From Clostridiales bacterium (GTDB lineage: Bacteria; Bacillota; Clostridia; Saccharofermentanales; DTU023): a stretch of 14,868 bases of DNA. The notes beneath the pieces are model-generated. The model saw only the letters and a program-made list of their open reading frames with translations, searched no databases and was not told where the DNA came from. The translations under genes were made by a program, and so were the position numbers. Each line of letters opens with the position of its first letter. Positions within the stretch are counted from its first letter, which is position 1. The stretch covers positions 1 to 14,868 of the forward strand of contig SFGY01000026.1 in assembly GCA_004556455.1 (NCBI GenBank), given 5' to 3'. Below are positions 6,233-13,504 of this stretch, in pieces.

Positions 6233-9200
6233 ATGTCGGATATCAGCAATTTTGAGAGTATTGGAATTGGTCTGGCCTCTCCTGAGAAAATTCTGGAATG
6301 GTCGCACGGCGAAGTAAAAAAGCCGGAAACCATCAACTACCGCACGTTGAAACCGGAGCGCGATGGCCTCTTCTGCGAACGCATCTTCGGACCGACCAAG
6401 GACTGGGAATGTCACTGCGGCAAATATAAGAAAATTCGTTATCGCGGCATCGTCTGCGACCGCTGCGGCGTCGAAGTGACCCGCGCCAAGGTGCGCCGTG
6501 AGCGCATGGGGCACATTAAACTGGCCGCCCCCTGCTCCCACATCTGGTATTTCCGGGGCACGCCTTCCCGCATGGGCCTCATGCTCGACATGAAACCCCG
6601 CGATATCGAGAAGGTGCTGTATTTTGCCGCCTACGTGGTGCTCGATCCTAAGGAGACGGACTTTGCCTGCAAAGAACTCATCTCGGAGACGCAGTACCGC
6701 GAAGCCATGGCCAAGTACGGCCGCAAATCCTTTGACGCCCGCATGGGCGCGGAGGCCATTCTCGAACTGCTCAAAGCGATCGACCTCGATGTCCTCACTA
6801 CTGAGCTGCATGAGGAACTGCGCGCTTCCCGCGGCCAGAAAAAGGTTCGCCTGATTAAACGTCTGGAGGTTGTCGAGGCCTTCAAGCAGTCCGGCAATCA
6901 GCCTGAATGGATGATTCTCACCGTTCTGCCTGTGCTGCCCCCGGAACTGCGTCCTATGGTGCAGCTGGACGGCGGCCGTTTTGCGACCTCCGACCTGAAC
7001 GATCTCTATCGCCGCGTGATTAACCGCAATAACCGTCTGCAGAAGCTCATGACGCTGGGTGCGCCGAACATCATCGTGCGCAACGAAAAGCGCATGCTGC
7101 AGGAAGCGGTGGACGCCCTCATTGATAATGGCCGCCGTGGCCGCGCTGTGACCGGCGCCGGCAACCGTGCCCTGAAATCCCTCTCGGATCTGCTCAAAGG
7201 CAAACAGGGGCGCTTCCGTCAGAACCTCCTGGGCAAGCGCGTCGACTATTCCGGCCGCTCGGTCATCGTCGTCGGCCCTGAACTGAAAATGCACCAGTGC
7301 GGCCTCCCCAAAGAGATGGCTCTGGAACTCTTTAAGCCCTTTGTCATGCGCGAGATCGAAAAGCGCGGCTTCGCTCACAATATGAAGAGCGCCAAGCGTA
7401 TGGTGGAAAAAGCCTCCGACGTGGTCTGGGATATCCTCGAAGAGGTCATCAAGGATCACCCGGTGCTCCTGAACCGCGCCCCAACTCTGCACCGCCTGGG
7501 CATTCAGGCCTTTGAGCCGGTGCTCGTCGAAGGCCGCGCCATCAAGCTTCACCCCCTGGCCTGCACGCCCTTTAACGCCGACTTTGACGGTGACCAGATG
7601 GCCGTGCACGTTCCCCTTTCTGTGGAAGCCCAGGCCGAAGCCCGCTTTCTCATGCTTGCCGCCAACAACCTCTTGAAACCACAGGACGGCAAACCGGTCA
7701 CCGTGCCGACCCAGGATATGGTTCTCGGCTGCTACTTCCTCACCATCGACATGGAAGACAAGAAGGGCGATGGCCGCTGCTTTATGGATGTCGATGAAGC
7801 GATCATGGCCTACAACCAGCATGAGCTTGATCTGCACGCCCGCATCAAGGTCAGAGTCGAGTACGAAGAAGACGGCGTCAAAAAGCATCAGCTTGTCGAA
7901 AGCACGCTTGGCCGCTTCATCTTTAACAGTGTGATCCCGCAGGATCTCGGTTATGTCGACCGCAGTCTGCCGGAAAATCGCTGCAAACTCGAATGCGACT
8001 TCCTCGTCGGCAAAAAACAGCTCGGCCAGATCATCGACCGTTGCGTCAACCGTCATGGCCTTACAGCCAGCGCCAATATGCTCGACCACATCAAGGCCAT
8101 GGGCTACCACTACAGTACGCTCTCCGGCATCTCCATCGGCCTCTTTGACATGGTCATCCCGGATATCAAGGAAAAGCTGATTCACGAGGCCGAGAAGAAG
8201 GTCGACTACATCAACGAACGCTACAGAAAAGGCATTCTCAACGACTATGGACGCTATCGCACCGTGGTCGAAATCTGGCGCAAAACCACCGACGATATCA
8301 CCGAAGAACTCAAAGCTTCACTCGGCAAATACAACCCGGTTTACATGATGTCTAACTCCGGCGCGCGCGGAAATATCAACCAGATTAAACAGCTGGCCGG
8401 TATGCGCGGCAACATGGTGGATACCACCGGCCGCACGCTGGAAATCCCGGTAAAATCAAATCTGCGTGAAGGCATGAACGTGCTGGAATTCTTTATCTCC
8501 TCGCACGGCGCCCGCAAAGCCCTTTCCGACACCGCGCTTAAGACGGCCGACTCCGGCTATCTGACCCGCCGTCTCGTCGATATCGCACAGGACGTCATCG
8601 TGCGCGAGGAAGACTGCGGTACCCATGAGTATATGGAGGTCGGCCCCGTTTACGTCGGCAGCCGCGCCAACAAAAAAGTTCTGGAAAAACTCTCCGACCG
8701 TGTGGTGGGCCGCTATGCTGCCCGCGATATTCTTGACCCCGCAAATGGTGAAGTGATCGTGCCCGAAAACACCATGATCACGTCCGATCAGGCGAAGCGC
8801 ATTGAAGATTGCGGGATTGAAAAAGTAAAGATCCGCTCCACGCTGACCTGTGGCTGCTCCACCGGCGTCTGCGCGCACTGCTATGGCAAAAACCTGGCCA
8901 CCAGCGGGCACACGGTGGTCGGTGAAGCCGTCGGCATCATGGCCGCCCAGAGTATCGGCGAACCGGGCACGCAGCTGACTCTTCGTACCTTCCATGCCGG
9001 CGGTATCGCCTCCTCTGACGATATCACGCAGGGTCTGCCCCGTGTCGAAGAACTCTTTGAGGCCAGAAAGCCGAAGGGTCAGGCCACGATCACCGAGATT
9101 GCCGGGGTCGTCAATGTCGAAGAAAATGACAATCGTCGCCATGAGGTGACGGTCACCTCGGCCGATGGCGAAGTCGCCAAATTCAGCATTCCGCTGAGCA

Positions 9201-9802
9201 CCACGCTGCTCGTCCAGAGCGGCGACACCGTGGAGGCGGGCGACCGCATCACCGACGGCTCCGTCAACCCGCATGACATCATGCGTCTCGTCGGACCGGA
9301 AGGCGTCGCCAACTACATCATCACGGAAGTGCTCAAAGTTTATAAAAACAACGGCGTCGACATCAACGACAAGCACGTCGAGATTATCGTTCGCCAGATG
9401 CTGCGCAAAGTTAAAGTCGAAGATGCAGGCGACGCGGACTTCCTCACCGGCAGCACTGTCGACCGTTTTGACTTCGATGGCCAGAATGCCAGCTTAGAGG
9501 CAGAAGGCAAGACCCCGGCAGAAGGCAAACGCATTCTCCTCGGTATTACCAAAGCTGCCCTCGCGACCGAATCCTTCCTCTCCGCGGCCTCCTTCCAGGA
9601 GCAGACAAAAGTGCTCACCGACGCAGCCGTCAAGGGAAAGATGGACAAGCTGAACGGCCTGAAAGAAAACGTCATCATCGGTAAACTCATCCCCGCCGGC
9701 ACCGGCCTCAAGCCCTACCGCGAAATCACCGCCGCGCCGAATATCCCGGAGAACAAGGCCCTGATCGACGAATTCGAACGCAAACCCGAGCTTGGCGCCT
9801 GA
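6233..9802 (+). CDS. rpoC: DNA-directed RNA polymerase subunit beta'
   Basis: RpoC supplies the catalytic magnesium site, the bridge helix and the trigger loop of RNA polymerase. The 1189-residue product starts MSDISNFESIGIGLASP, aligning with the Bacillota N-terminus. The first zinc site is C60, C62, C75, C78. The catalytic NADFDGDQM begins at N448 with magnesium ligands D450, D452 and D454. The second zinc site is C795, C873, C880, C883. The trigger-loop region GIMAAQSIGEPGTQ begins at G901. The length matches B. subtilis RpoC (1199) and there is no large lineage insertion. ATG 6233 is preferred over an in-frame GTG at 6221 because GAGG (6223-6226) sits 6 nt upstream of the ATG and family alignment supports it. 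The gene is cotranscribed with rpoB and ends at a hairpin terminator. The stop overlaps a small tandem duplication of GAGCTTGG-GCC (9788-9799, 9801-9812). Confidence 0.99.
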   Translation: MSDISNFESIGIGLASPEKILEWSHGEVKKPETINYRTLKPERDGLFCERIFGPTKDWECHCGKYKKIRYRGIVCDRCGVEVTRAKVRRERMGHIKLAAPCSHIWYFRGTPSRMGLMLDMKPRDIEKVLYFAAYVVLDPKETDFACKELISETQYREAMAKYGRKSFDARMGAEAILELLKAIDLDVLTTELHEELRASRGQKKVRLIKRLEVVEAFKQSGNQPEWMILTVLPVLPPELRPMVQLDGGRFATSDLNDLYRRVINRNNRLQKLMTLGAPNIIVRNEKRMLQEAVDALIDNGRRGRAVTGAGNRALKSLSDLLKGKQGRFRQNLLGKRVDYSGRSVIVVGPELKMHQCGLPKEMALELFKPFVMREIEKRGFAHNMKSAKRMVEKASDVVWDILEEVIKDHPVLLNRAPTLHRLGIQAFEPVLVEGRAIKLHPLACTPFNADFDGDQMAVHVPLSVEAQAEARFLMLAANNLLKPQDGKPVTVPTQDMVLGCYFLTIDMEDKKGDGRCFMDVDEAIMAYNQHELDLHARIKVRVEYEEDGVKKHQLVESTLGRFIFNSVIPQDLGYVDRSLPENRCKLECDFLVGKKQLGQIIDRCVNRHGLTASANMLDHIKAMGYHYSTLSGISIGLFDMVIPDIKEKLIHEAEKKVDYINERYRKGILNDYGRYRTVVEIWRKTTDDITEELKASLGKYNPVYMMSNSGARGNINQIKQLAGMRGNMVDTTGRTLEIPVKSNLREGMNVLEFFISSHGARKALSDTALKTADSGYLTRRLVDIAQDVIVREEDCGTHEYMEVGPVYVGSRANKKVLEKLSDRVVGRYAARDILDPANGEVIVPENTMITSDQAKRIEDCGIEKVKIRSTLTCGCSTGVCAHCYGKNLATSGHTVVGEAVGIMAAQSIGEPGTQLTLRTFHAGGIASSDDITQGLPRVEELFEARKPKGQATITEIAGVVNVEENDNRRHEVTVTSADGEVAKFSIPLSTTLLVQSGDTVEAGDRITDGSVNPHDIMRLVGPEGVANYIITEVLKVYKNNGVDINDKHVEIIVRQMLRKVKVEDAGDADFLTGSTVDRFDFDGQNASLEAEGKTPAEGKRILLGITKAALATESFLSAASFQEQTKVLTDAAVKGKMDKLNGLKENVIIGKLIPAGTGLKPYREITAAPNIPENKALIDEFERKPELGA

Positions 9803-9895
9803 GCTTGGTGCCCGAGCAAAGACACGTCGGCTATCAGGAGCCTGACTGAACCCGCTGGGAGATCGATCTTAAAAGCCTGTAGTTCAGAAAAAGTG

Positions 9896-9926
9896 AACAG
9901 CCCGGCCGCTCGCCGGGCTGTTTTAT
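9896..9926 (+). terminator. Intrinsic terminator after rpoC
   Basis: AACAGCCCGGC (9896-9906) pairs perfectly with GCCGGGCTGTT (9912-9922) around a 5-nt loop. Only a short T-run follows (TTTT, then AT). The stem ends just before the ctsR ribosome binding site (AAGGAG, 9928-9933). Because the U-tract is short, some readthrough into ctsR is plausible. I see no separate strong promoter between rpoC and ctsR. Confidence 0.8.
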
Positions 9927-9941
9927 CAAGGAGAGACCGTC

Positions 9942-10415
9942 ATGTCGGCTATCAGTGACCGCATAGAAGACTGGCTCAAAGCCCGTCTCGATGAAGAAAA
10001 CGGGAGCTTTGAGTTTACCCGCAATGAACTCGCCCTGCTCATGAACTGTGTGCCATCCCAGATCACCTATGTGCTATCAACGCGCTTCACCAACAGTCAG
10101 GGCTATCTCATTGAAAGCCATCGCGGCGGCGGTGGCTCTATTGTCGTGCACCGCATTAACTGGGAAGAGCCGAGCCAGTTCATTATGCACACGGTGAACA
10201 GTCTGCCAGCCTGTCTGAGTCAGGCGCAGGCCCGGGTGCTCTTAAACAATCTTGCGGATGCGGGGGTTATTGACAGCCTGAACCTCTCGCTGATGACAGC
10301 CGCCCTCTCCAACCGCAGCCTCGCTCCGCTTTCCGGCGAACAGCGCGACGAGCTGCGCTCGCGCCTTCTCGCCAACATGCTCTGTGCCTTATTGACCGGC
10401 AGTGCCGAAAGCTGA
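9942..10415 (+). CDS. ctsR: Transcriptional repressor CtsR (class III heat-shock regulator)
   Basis: CtsR is a dimeric repressor that binds heptad direct repeats upstream of clp and related protein-quality-control genes and releases them on heat or protein stress. The 157-residue product matches B. subtilis CtsR (154) along its length. The N-terminal winged helix-turn-helix includes RNELALLMNCVPSQITYV (27-44) and TRFTNSQGYLIESHRGGGG (47-65). R61 and the tetraglycine G62-G65 form the wing known as the heat sensor and as the target of McsB arginine phosphorylation. The C-terminal dimer/Clp-binding helices contain RDELRSRLLANML. The start is set by AAGGAG 8 nt upstream. Unusually, mcsA, mcsB and clpC do not follow; the next gene is a convergent transporter. 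It may be expressed by readthrough from rpoC. No CtsR heptad operator is seen in front of it. Confidence 0.96.
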   Translation: MSAISDRIEDWLKARLDEENGSFEFTRNELALLMNCVPSQITYVLSTRFTNSQGYLIESHRGGGGSIVVHRINWEEPSQFIMHTVNSLPACLSQAQARVLLNNLADAGVIDSLNLSLMTAALSNRSLAPLSGEQRDELRSRLLANMLCALLTGSAES

Positions 10416-10869
10416 GCAGAGTCGCATGCTGGAATCTCGGATTTCGTGCAACCTGTCCCCTATAGGGTGGCCACTCTTTTTCATGCAACTTAGCCACTAA
10501 TGGGTGGTTTTCCTTTTTGTGCTGGGTGACCTGCCTTTTTTCATGCGACTTAGCCACTAATGGGTGGTTTTCCTTTGGTTTTTCTGAATTTCGTGCAAGT
10601 CTGCGACTAGTGGATGGGCTCGCGTGCAAGATTCCAAGTAGTGGATGGTCTGTCGTGCAAGTTCTCAAGTAATGGGTGGTTTGAGCCTGAGTTCGCTGAG
10701 ACTAACCATCCGTTACTTGTAATTTTGTCCAAAATTCGAGAAAACAGAAATATCGTCCGATTTTCAAAGTGAGCGGTTTCCCCGTGCGATGCCTGGGTAC
10801 AAATCAACCCGCTTCCGGAGAAGAGTCTGACACTTCCAGAGAGGCCACTGCTTCCGAAAAGTTTGCAGT
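10416..10869. other. Intergenic region between ctsR and the MFS gene
   Basis: These 454 bp hold repeat array A (10445-10719) and no credible gene; small minus-strand ORFs here are only translations of the repeat. Between 10812 and 10870 there is a looser run of three CTTCC-starting segments (about 10814, 10834 and 10852). No strong terminator is visible for either ctsR or the MFS gene. Confidence 0.6.
10445..10719. repeat. Degenerate direct-repeat array A with one inverted copy
   Basis: Six related units start at 10445, 10482, 10542, 10592, 10623 and 10654. The shared pattern is a CRTGCAA half, a few variable bases, then AAGTAATGGGTGGT or a variant. The last three are 31 bp apart or close to it; units two and three are near-identical over about 34 bp. 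A seventh copy is inverted: AACCATCCGTTACTTG (10704-10719) pairs with CAAGTAATGGGTGGTT (10666-10681) at 14 of 16 positions around a 22-nt loop. The arrangement recalls a transposon end with multiple binding repeats, but no transposase is nearby. Confidence 0.75.
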
Positions 10870-12201
10870 TCACTGGGAGTCTGCTGCAACTGTTCCGCCT
10901 GCCCGCTTCGACCAGAAAATATAGAGCAGGGTTCCGCTGACACGCAGGGTGCCGCAGATCAGCTGAGCAATGGTGATGCCGACCAAATTCTCGCCGCCCA
11001 GCTGGTAGACCCAGATGGCGCTCATCTGCATTAGAGCATTGACGGCAAGAAGGCCGGTATTGAAGATGGCCAGATTGAGATTGCGCTGTTCCTGGGGGAT
11101 TTCTGCCAGGAGTCGCTGCAGCAGCGACATGGTAAAAGCCGGGAAGGCGGCGCAGACGACCATATTCAGAAGCAGCAGGGTGGGCAGGCGGAAAGCGGCG
11201 GGCATGATACTGGCAAGTAGGCAGGAGAAAGGGCTGAGGCAGAGGCCGAGCATGCCGAGGATAAGGCCTTTATGGCTTCCTTTACGCTCGATGAGAGAAC
11301 TGCATTTTTTAACCGTGAGAAGCTGAACCAGACTGCCGCTGACGGTAATAAGGCTGAGCCAGGATTCATCTGCCCCGCAGTAATGCACTTCAGTGATGAA
11401 AAAGAGTGGCCAGCCCATATACCATCCGGCATGAAAGAACAGCACAATGGCCGCGAAAACACTGAAACGTTTGTTGGCGAGCAGCTGCCTGAAAGCCTGC
11501 TTCAAAGCTTTGAACTGTGTGTTTTTGGCGCTGCGCTCACCTTCCGGGGAGCGGCGGAGCAAAGAGAACTGAATCAGGGACGCGACAAAAGCGAGGACAT
11601 AGCAGAGCTGGTAAAGACGGATACGGGTCAAATCATCAGCCGCCAGACTTAGAATTTTTCCTGCGGACAAAACCGAGATCGTCGCTGCCAGAAAAGTCAG
11701 AGAGGTGCGGAAAGAGAATGCTTTGTTGCGGCGTGTGACCGGTACAGCTGTCGAAAAATAGTTCTGCCAGACGGAGTTGTAAACATTTTGCAGGGCATTG
11801 CCCAGAGAAATAAAAAGAATCAAAACAGGAATGGCCGCTGGACCCATAAAAGGAGCACTGGCCGCAAGGCCGTAGAAGGCGCCAGTCAGCAGAGCTGAAA
11901 TTTCGACAGGGCGGCGCGAATTCTCCGAGCGCGAGGCCAGCAGGGAAGCGGGGATCAGAAGCAGCATGGCAAAAAACTGCGGACCGGAAGAGATCAGGCC
12001 GATTTCAGTCGCCGTTGCCCCCAGCCTAGTGGCGTACATATTGGTAAAGGCAGTTGCAAGGTTCAGCATGAGCGCCTGAAACAGGCCCTCGTAAGCGAAA
12101 ATGGCGAGGTCAGCGTTGTCTTTTCGCCGCTCCGACCACAAGAGCAGAAGCCCCTGCCAGCGCCTTATTTTTTTCTTTAAAAGTGTCTTGATTGCATTCA
12201 T
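10870..12201 (-). CDS. Major facilitator superfamily transporter
   Basis: The 443-residue membrane protein has a basic cytoplasmic N-terminus (1-30) and about twelve hydrophobic segments in two halves, separated by a charged loop (about 216-240). A diverged MFS motif A lies between helices 2 and 3 (SLLASRSENSRRP, 86-98), with its counterpart in the second half (SSLIERKGSHKG, 301-312). Substrate cannot be read from the sequence; it could be an efflux or solute carrier driven by an ion gradient. The gene is alone on its strand, between array A downstream and array B1 upstream. ATG 12201 has no good Shine-Dalgarno sequence, unlike most genes here; TAGAAT just upstream could be a -10 box very near the start, so translation may be leaderless-like or weak. 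Its base composition is less GC-rich than rpoBC, consistent with an accessory gene. Confidence 0.9.
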   Translation of the reverse strand: MNAIKTLLKKKIRRWQGLLLLWSERRKDNADLAIFAYEGLFQALMLNLATAFTNMYATRLGATATEIGLISSGPQFFAMLLLIPASLLASRSENSRRPVEISALLTGAFYGLAASAPFMGPAAIPVLILFISLGNALQNVYNSVWQNYFSTAVPVTRRNKAFSFRTSLTFLAATISVLSAGKILSLAADDLTRIRLYQLCYVLAFVASLIQFSLLRRSPEGERSAKNTQFKALKQAFRQLLANKRFSVFAAIVLFFHAGWYMGWPLFFITEVHYCGADESWLSLITVSGSLVQLLTVKKCSSLIERKGSHKGLILGMLGLCLSPFSCLLASIMPAAFRLPTLLLLNMVVCAAFPAFTMSLLQRLLAEIPQEQRNLNLAIFNTGLLAVNALMQMSAIWVYQLGGENLVGITIAQLICGTLRVSGTLLYIFWSKRAGGTVAADSQ

Positions 12202-12242
12202 ATGATCTATTCTATCTCATTTTATGAGGAGTTTTTTGTTTT

Positions 12243-12285
12243 CCCTTTTAGCGTCCCGTTTTTGTGACCCTTTTAGCGTCCTGTT
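12243..12285. repeat. Repeat pair B1, 25-bp period
   Basis: CCCTTTTAGCGTCCCGTT (12243-12260) recurs as CCCTTTTAGCGTCCTGTT (12268-12285), 17 of 18 positions identical, exactly 25 bp apart. It lies 42-84 bp upstream of the MFS start on the opposite strand. Confidence 0.85.
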
Positions 12286-12321
12286 GACTTCATCAATGAC
12301 CTGAAATATTTCTGCTGCCGC

Positions 12322-12419
12322 GGCCAACGATCTGGGCTTTGGAGCGGTCAAATGACAGTGGCGTTAGATCTGTCAAACGACATTGGGATAGAGCAGTCAA
12401 ACGACTTAGGCTTCGGAAC
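12322..12419. repeat. Tandem array B2, four units of 24-25 bp
   Basis: Four head-to-tail imperfect units run from 12322, 12346, 12371 and 12395 with lengths 24, 25, 24 and 25. The best conserved core is GTCAAACGAC, diverged to GCCAACGATC in the first unit and GTCAAATGAC in the second, followed by a G/T-rich half such as TTAGGCTTCGG. There is no spacer between units. Confidence 0.85.
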
Positions 12420-12570
12420 TTCGAAAAGCTCTGTTAAAATAGGAGGGCTGCAGCTGAAGGGGCAATAGCCTGAGCTCATGGAAAAATCAGTTTGAGCCAA
12501 TCGCAGACGAAGCTGTACGAAGAAAACCGCCGAAACTGAGCATGGAATAATAGCTTATGCGAACAAAGAA

Positions 12571-12650
12571 AAACAGTCTGGGACGTACGACAAAACAGTC
12601 TGAGAAGTACGGCAAAACAGTCTGAGAAGTACGGCAAAACAGACGAAGCC
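12571..12650. repeat. Tandem array B3, 22-bp units
   Basis: Three complete 22-bp units start at 12571, 12593 and 12615. Units two and three are identical; unit one differs at three positions. The core is AAACAGTCTGAGAAGTACGG. A fourth, truncated copy starts at 12637 (AAACAGACGAAGCC). The array ends about 40 bp before the HAD gene. Confidence 0.9.
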
Positions 12651-12692
12651 AAACAAAATAGACCTCTTGGGAAAGTTGAGAAAATCACCAAC

Positions 12693-13358
12693 ATGAAAAA
12701 TGAAAAGAAAAAATTCGCCCTGATTTTTGATCTGGATGGAACGCTCTGGGATGGTGTCGATACCGTTGTCGAAGCCTGGAATCAGGGATTCACACAGCTG
12801 GGGCGCAGCCAGCGCGTGAGCCGTGAATCGCTGGAACCGACCATGGGTTTGCCCATTGATGGATTTCGCCAATTGTTTTTTTCGGATCTGCCCGAAGAAG
12901 AGGGAGCGCGGGCTTTGGATGTGCTGATGCAGCTTGAAGGGCCTCTCGTTGAAAAGAAGGGCGGCATCCTTTTCCCGGGGGTCGCAGAAACGATCCCCCA
13001 GCTGGCTGAACTTGCCGATCTGGCCATCGTCAGTAACTGCGGCCTGGGCTATATCGAGGCCTTCATCCGACATTATCAGCTGGAGGACTATTTTGTTGAC
13101 CATGAATCCAACGGCGGAACGGGACTCTCTAAAGGCGAAAACATTCAGTTGATCTGCCAGCGCAATGGTTTTGAACATGCCTGGTATATCGGTGATACCC
13201 TGGGCGATGCAAAGGCCGCCGCTTTTGCAAACACCCCCTTTGTTTTTGCCGCCTATGGCTTCGGCCAGGTTCCCGAGGCTCAGTGCCTGGCCACACTGAA
13301 CAGTTTCGACGAGCTGCTTCCCCTGGTTAAGGCGCAAAGACATGGCTCAGACTTCTGA
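12693..13358 (+). CDS. HAD-family hydrolase (phosphoglycolate phosphatase-like)
   Basis: The 221-residue protein has all four haloacid-dehalogenase motifs: the nucleophile and acid/base D13 and D15 in FDLDGTLWD, S114 in IVSNC, K147 in LSKGE, and the magnesium-binding D168 and D172 in IGDTLGDAKA. The cap inserted after motif I (about 20-95) is helical, as in the Gph/PGP-like branch that removes phosphate from small molecules. The true substrate is unknown. The ATG leaves the normal short lead before motif I, but the Shine-Dalgarno sequence is poor (only GAG about 12 nt upstream), so expression may be low. The gene stands alone between array B3 and an ATPase on the opposite strand. Part of its 3' end, encoding FGQVPEAQCL, is repeated just after the stop codon. 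Confidence 0.92.
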   Translation: MKNEKKKFALIFDLDGTLWDGVDTVVEAWNQGFTQLGRSQRVSRESLEPTMGLPIDGFRQLFFSDLPEEEGARALDVLMQLEGPLVEKKGGILFPGVAETIPQLAELADLAIVSNCGLGYIEAFIRHYQLEDYFVDHESNGGTGLSKGENIQLICQRNGFEHAWYIGDTLGDAKAAAFANTPFVFAAYGFGQVPEAQCLATLNSFDELLPLVKAQRHGSDF

Positions 13359-13402
13359 ATTTTCTCCCGATGCTTCGGGCAGGTTCCTGAGGCTCAGTGC
13401 CT
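13258..13402 (+). repeat. 31-bp direct duplication of the HAD gene 3' end
   Basis: The 31 bp at 13258-13288 inside the HAD gene recur at 13372-13402 after its stop, with 29 of 31 positions identical; the core CAGTGCCT ends both. The offset is 114 bp (38 codons), so the second copy lies in the same frame and would again encode FGQVPEAQCL. This suggests a local duplication, or replacement of the gene's original end. Confidence 0.85.
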
Positions 13403-13412
13403 TGAATGGAAC

Positions 13413-13482
13413 ATCCTAAGTCCAATATACGGGGAATCTAAAGTCAAATGTGCGGGAAAACTAAAGTTGTCTGCTGACAAAA
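13413..13482. repeat. Array C, left copy (23-bp units) beside the ATPase gene
   Basis: Three units with exact 23-bp period start at 13413, 13436 and 13459. Units one and two share a pattern close to ATCYAAAGTC-AATRTRCGGG; the third is conserved only in its first ten bases. The piece GGAACATCCTAAGTCCAATA beginning at 13408 recurs, nearly unchanged and in the same orientation, at 14847 on the other side of the ATPase gene. Confidence 0.8.
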
Positions 13483-13504
13483 AAGCCATACCTTCCAGGG
13501 GCTT
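13479..13504 (-). terminator. Weak intrinsic terminator of the ATPase gene
   Basis: On the minus strand, AAGCC (complement of 13500-13504) can pair with GGCTT (complement of 13483-13487) around a 12-nt loop, and six U residues follow (complement of the A-run 13479-13484). The stem is only 5 bp and begins at the stop codon, so efficiency is uncertain. Confidence 0.4.

Larger units (their letters stand above)
12202..12692. other. Intergenic region with three repeat arrays between divergent genes
   Basis: No credible gene is visible in these 491 bp. They hold arrays B1 (12243-12285), B2 (12322-12419) and B3 (12571-12650). A weak sigma-A-like pair, TTCGGA (12412-12417) and TAAAAT (12435-12440) with 17-nt spacing, could serve the HAD gene through a long leader. 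The segment 12441-12570 shows no structure I can interpret. Confidence 0.55.

Noticed and set aside
6116..8185. A 689-codon open frame on the minus strand across the rpoB/rpoC junction
   Set aside because: It lies opposite highly conserved coding sequence, has no ribosome binding site, and its composition (His/Phe/Val-rich) is typical of an antisense shadow of GC-rich codons. Other long minus-strand frames at 2924-3781, 4415-5338, 5357-6091 and 8456-9376 were rejected for the same reason.
10445..10683. CRISPR array
   Set aside because: Units are degenerate along their whole length with uneven spacing, there are no unique spacers of uniform size, and no cas genes are present. The same applies to B2, B3, C and E.
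10267..10873. Two small minus-strand ORFs (10267-10668 and 10607-10873)
   Set aside because: Their repeated peptides (NHPLVAK, NHPLLEN) simply translate array A; one overlaps ctsR, and neither has a convincing ribosome binding site.
12347..12405. GTCAAA motifs in array B2 as possible CtsR operators
   Set aside because: The CtsR box needs two heptads about 10 bp apart. Here the motifs are 24-25 bp apart as part of a longer repeat, and no clp-type gene follows.
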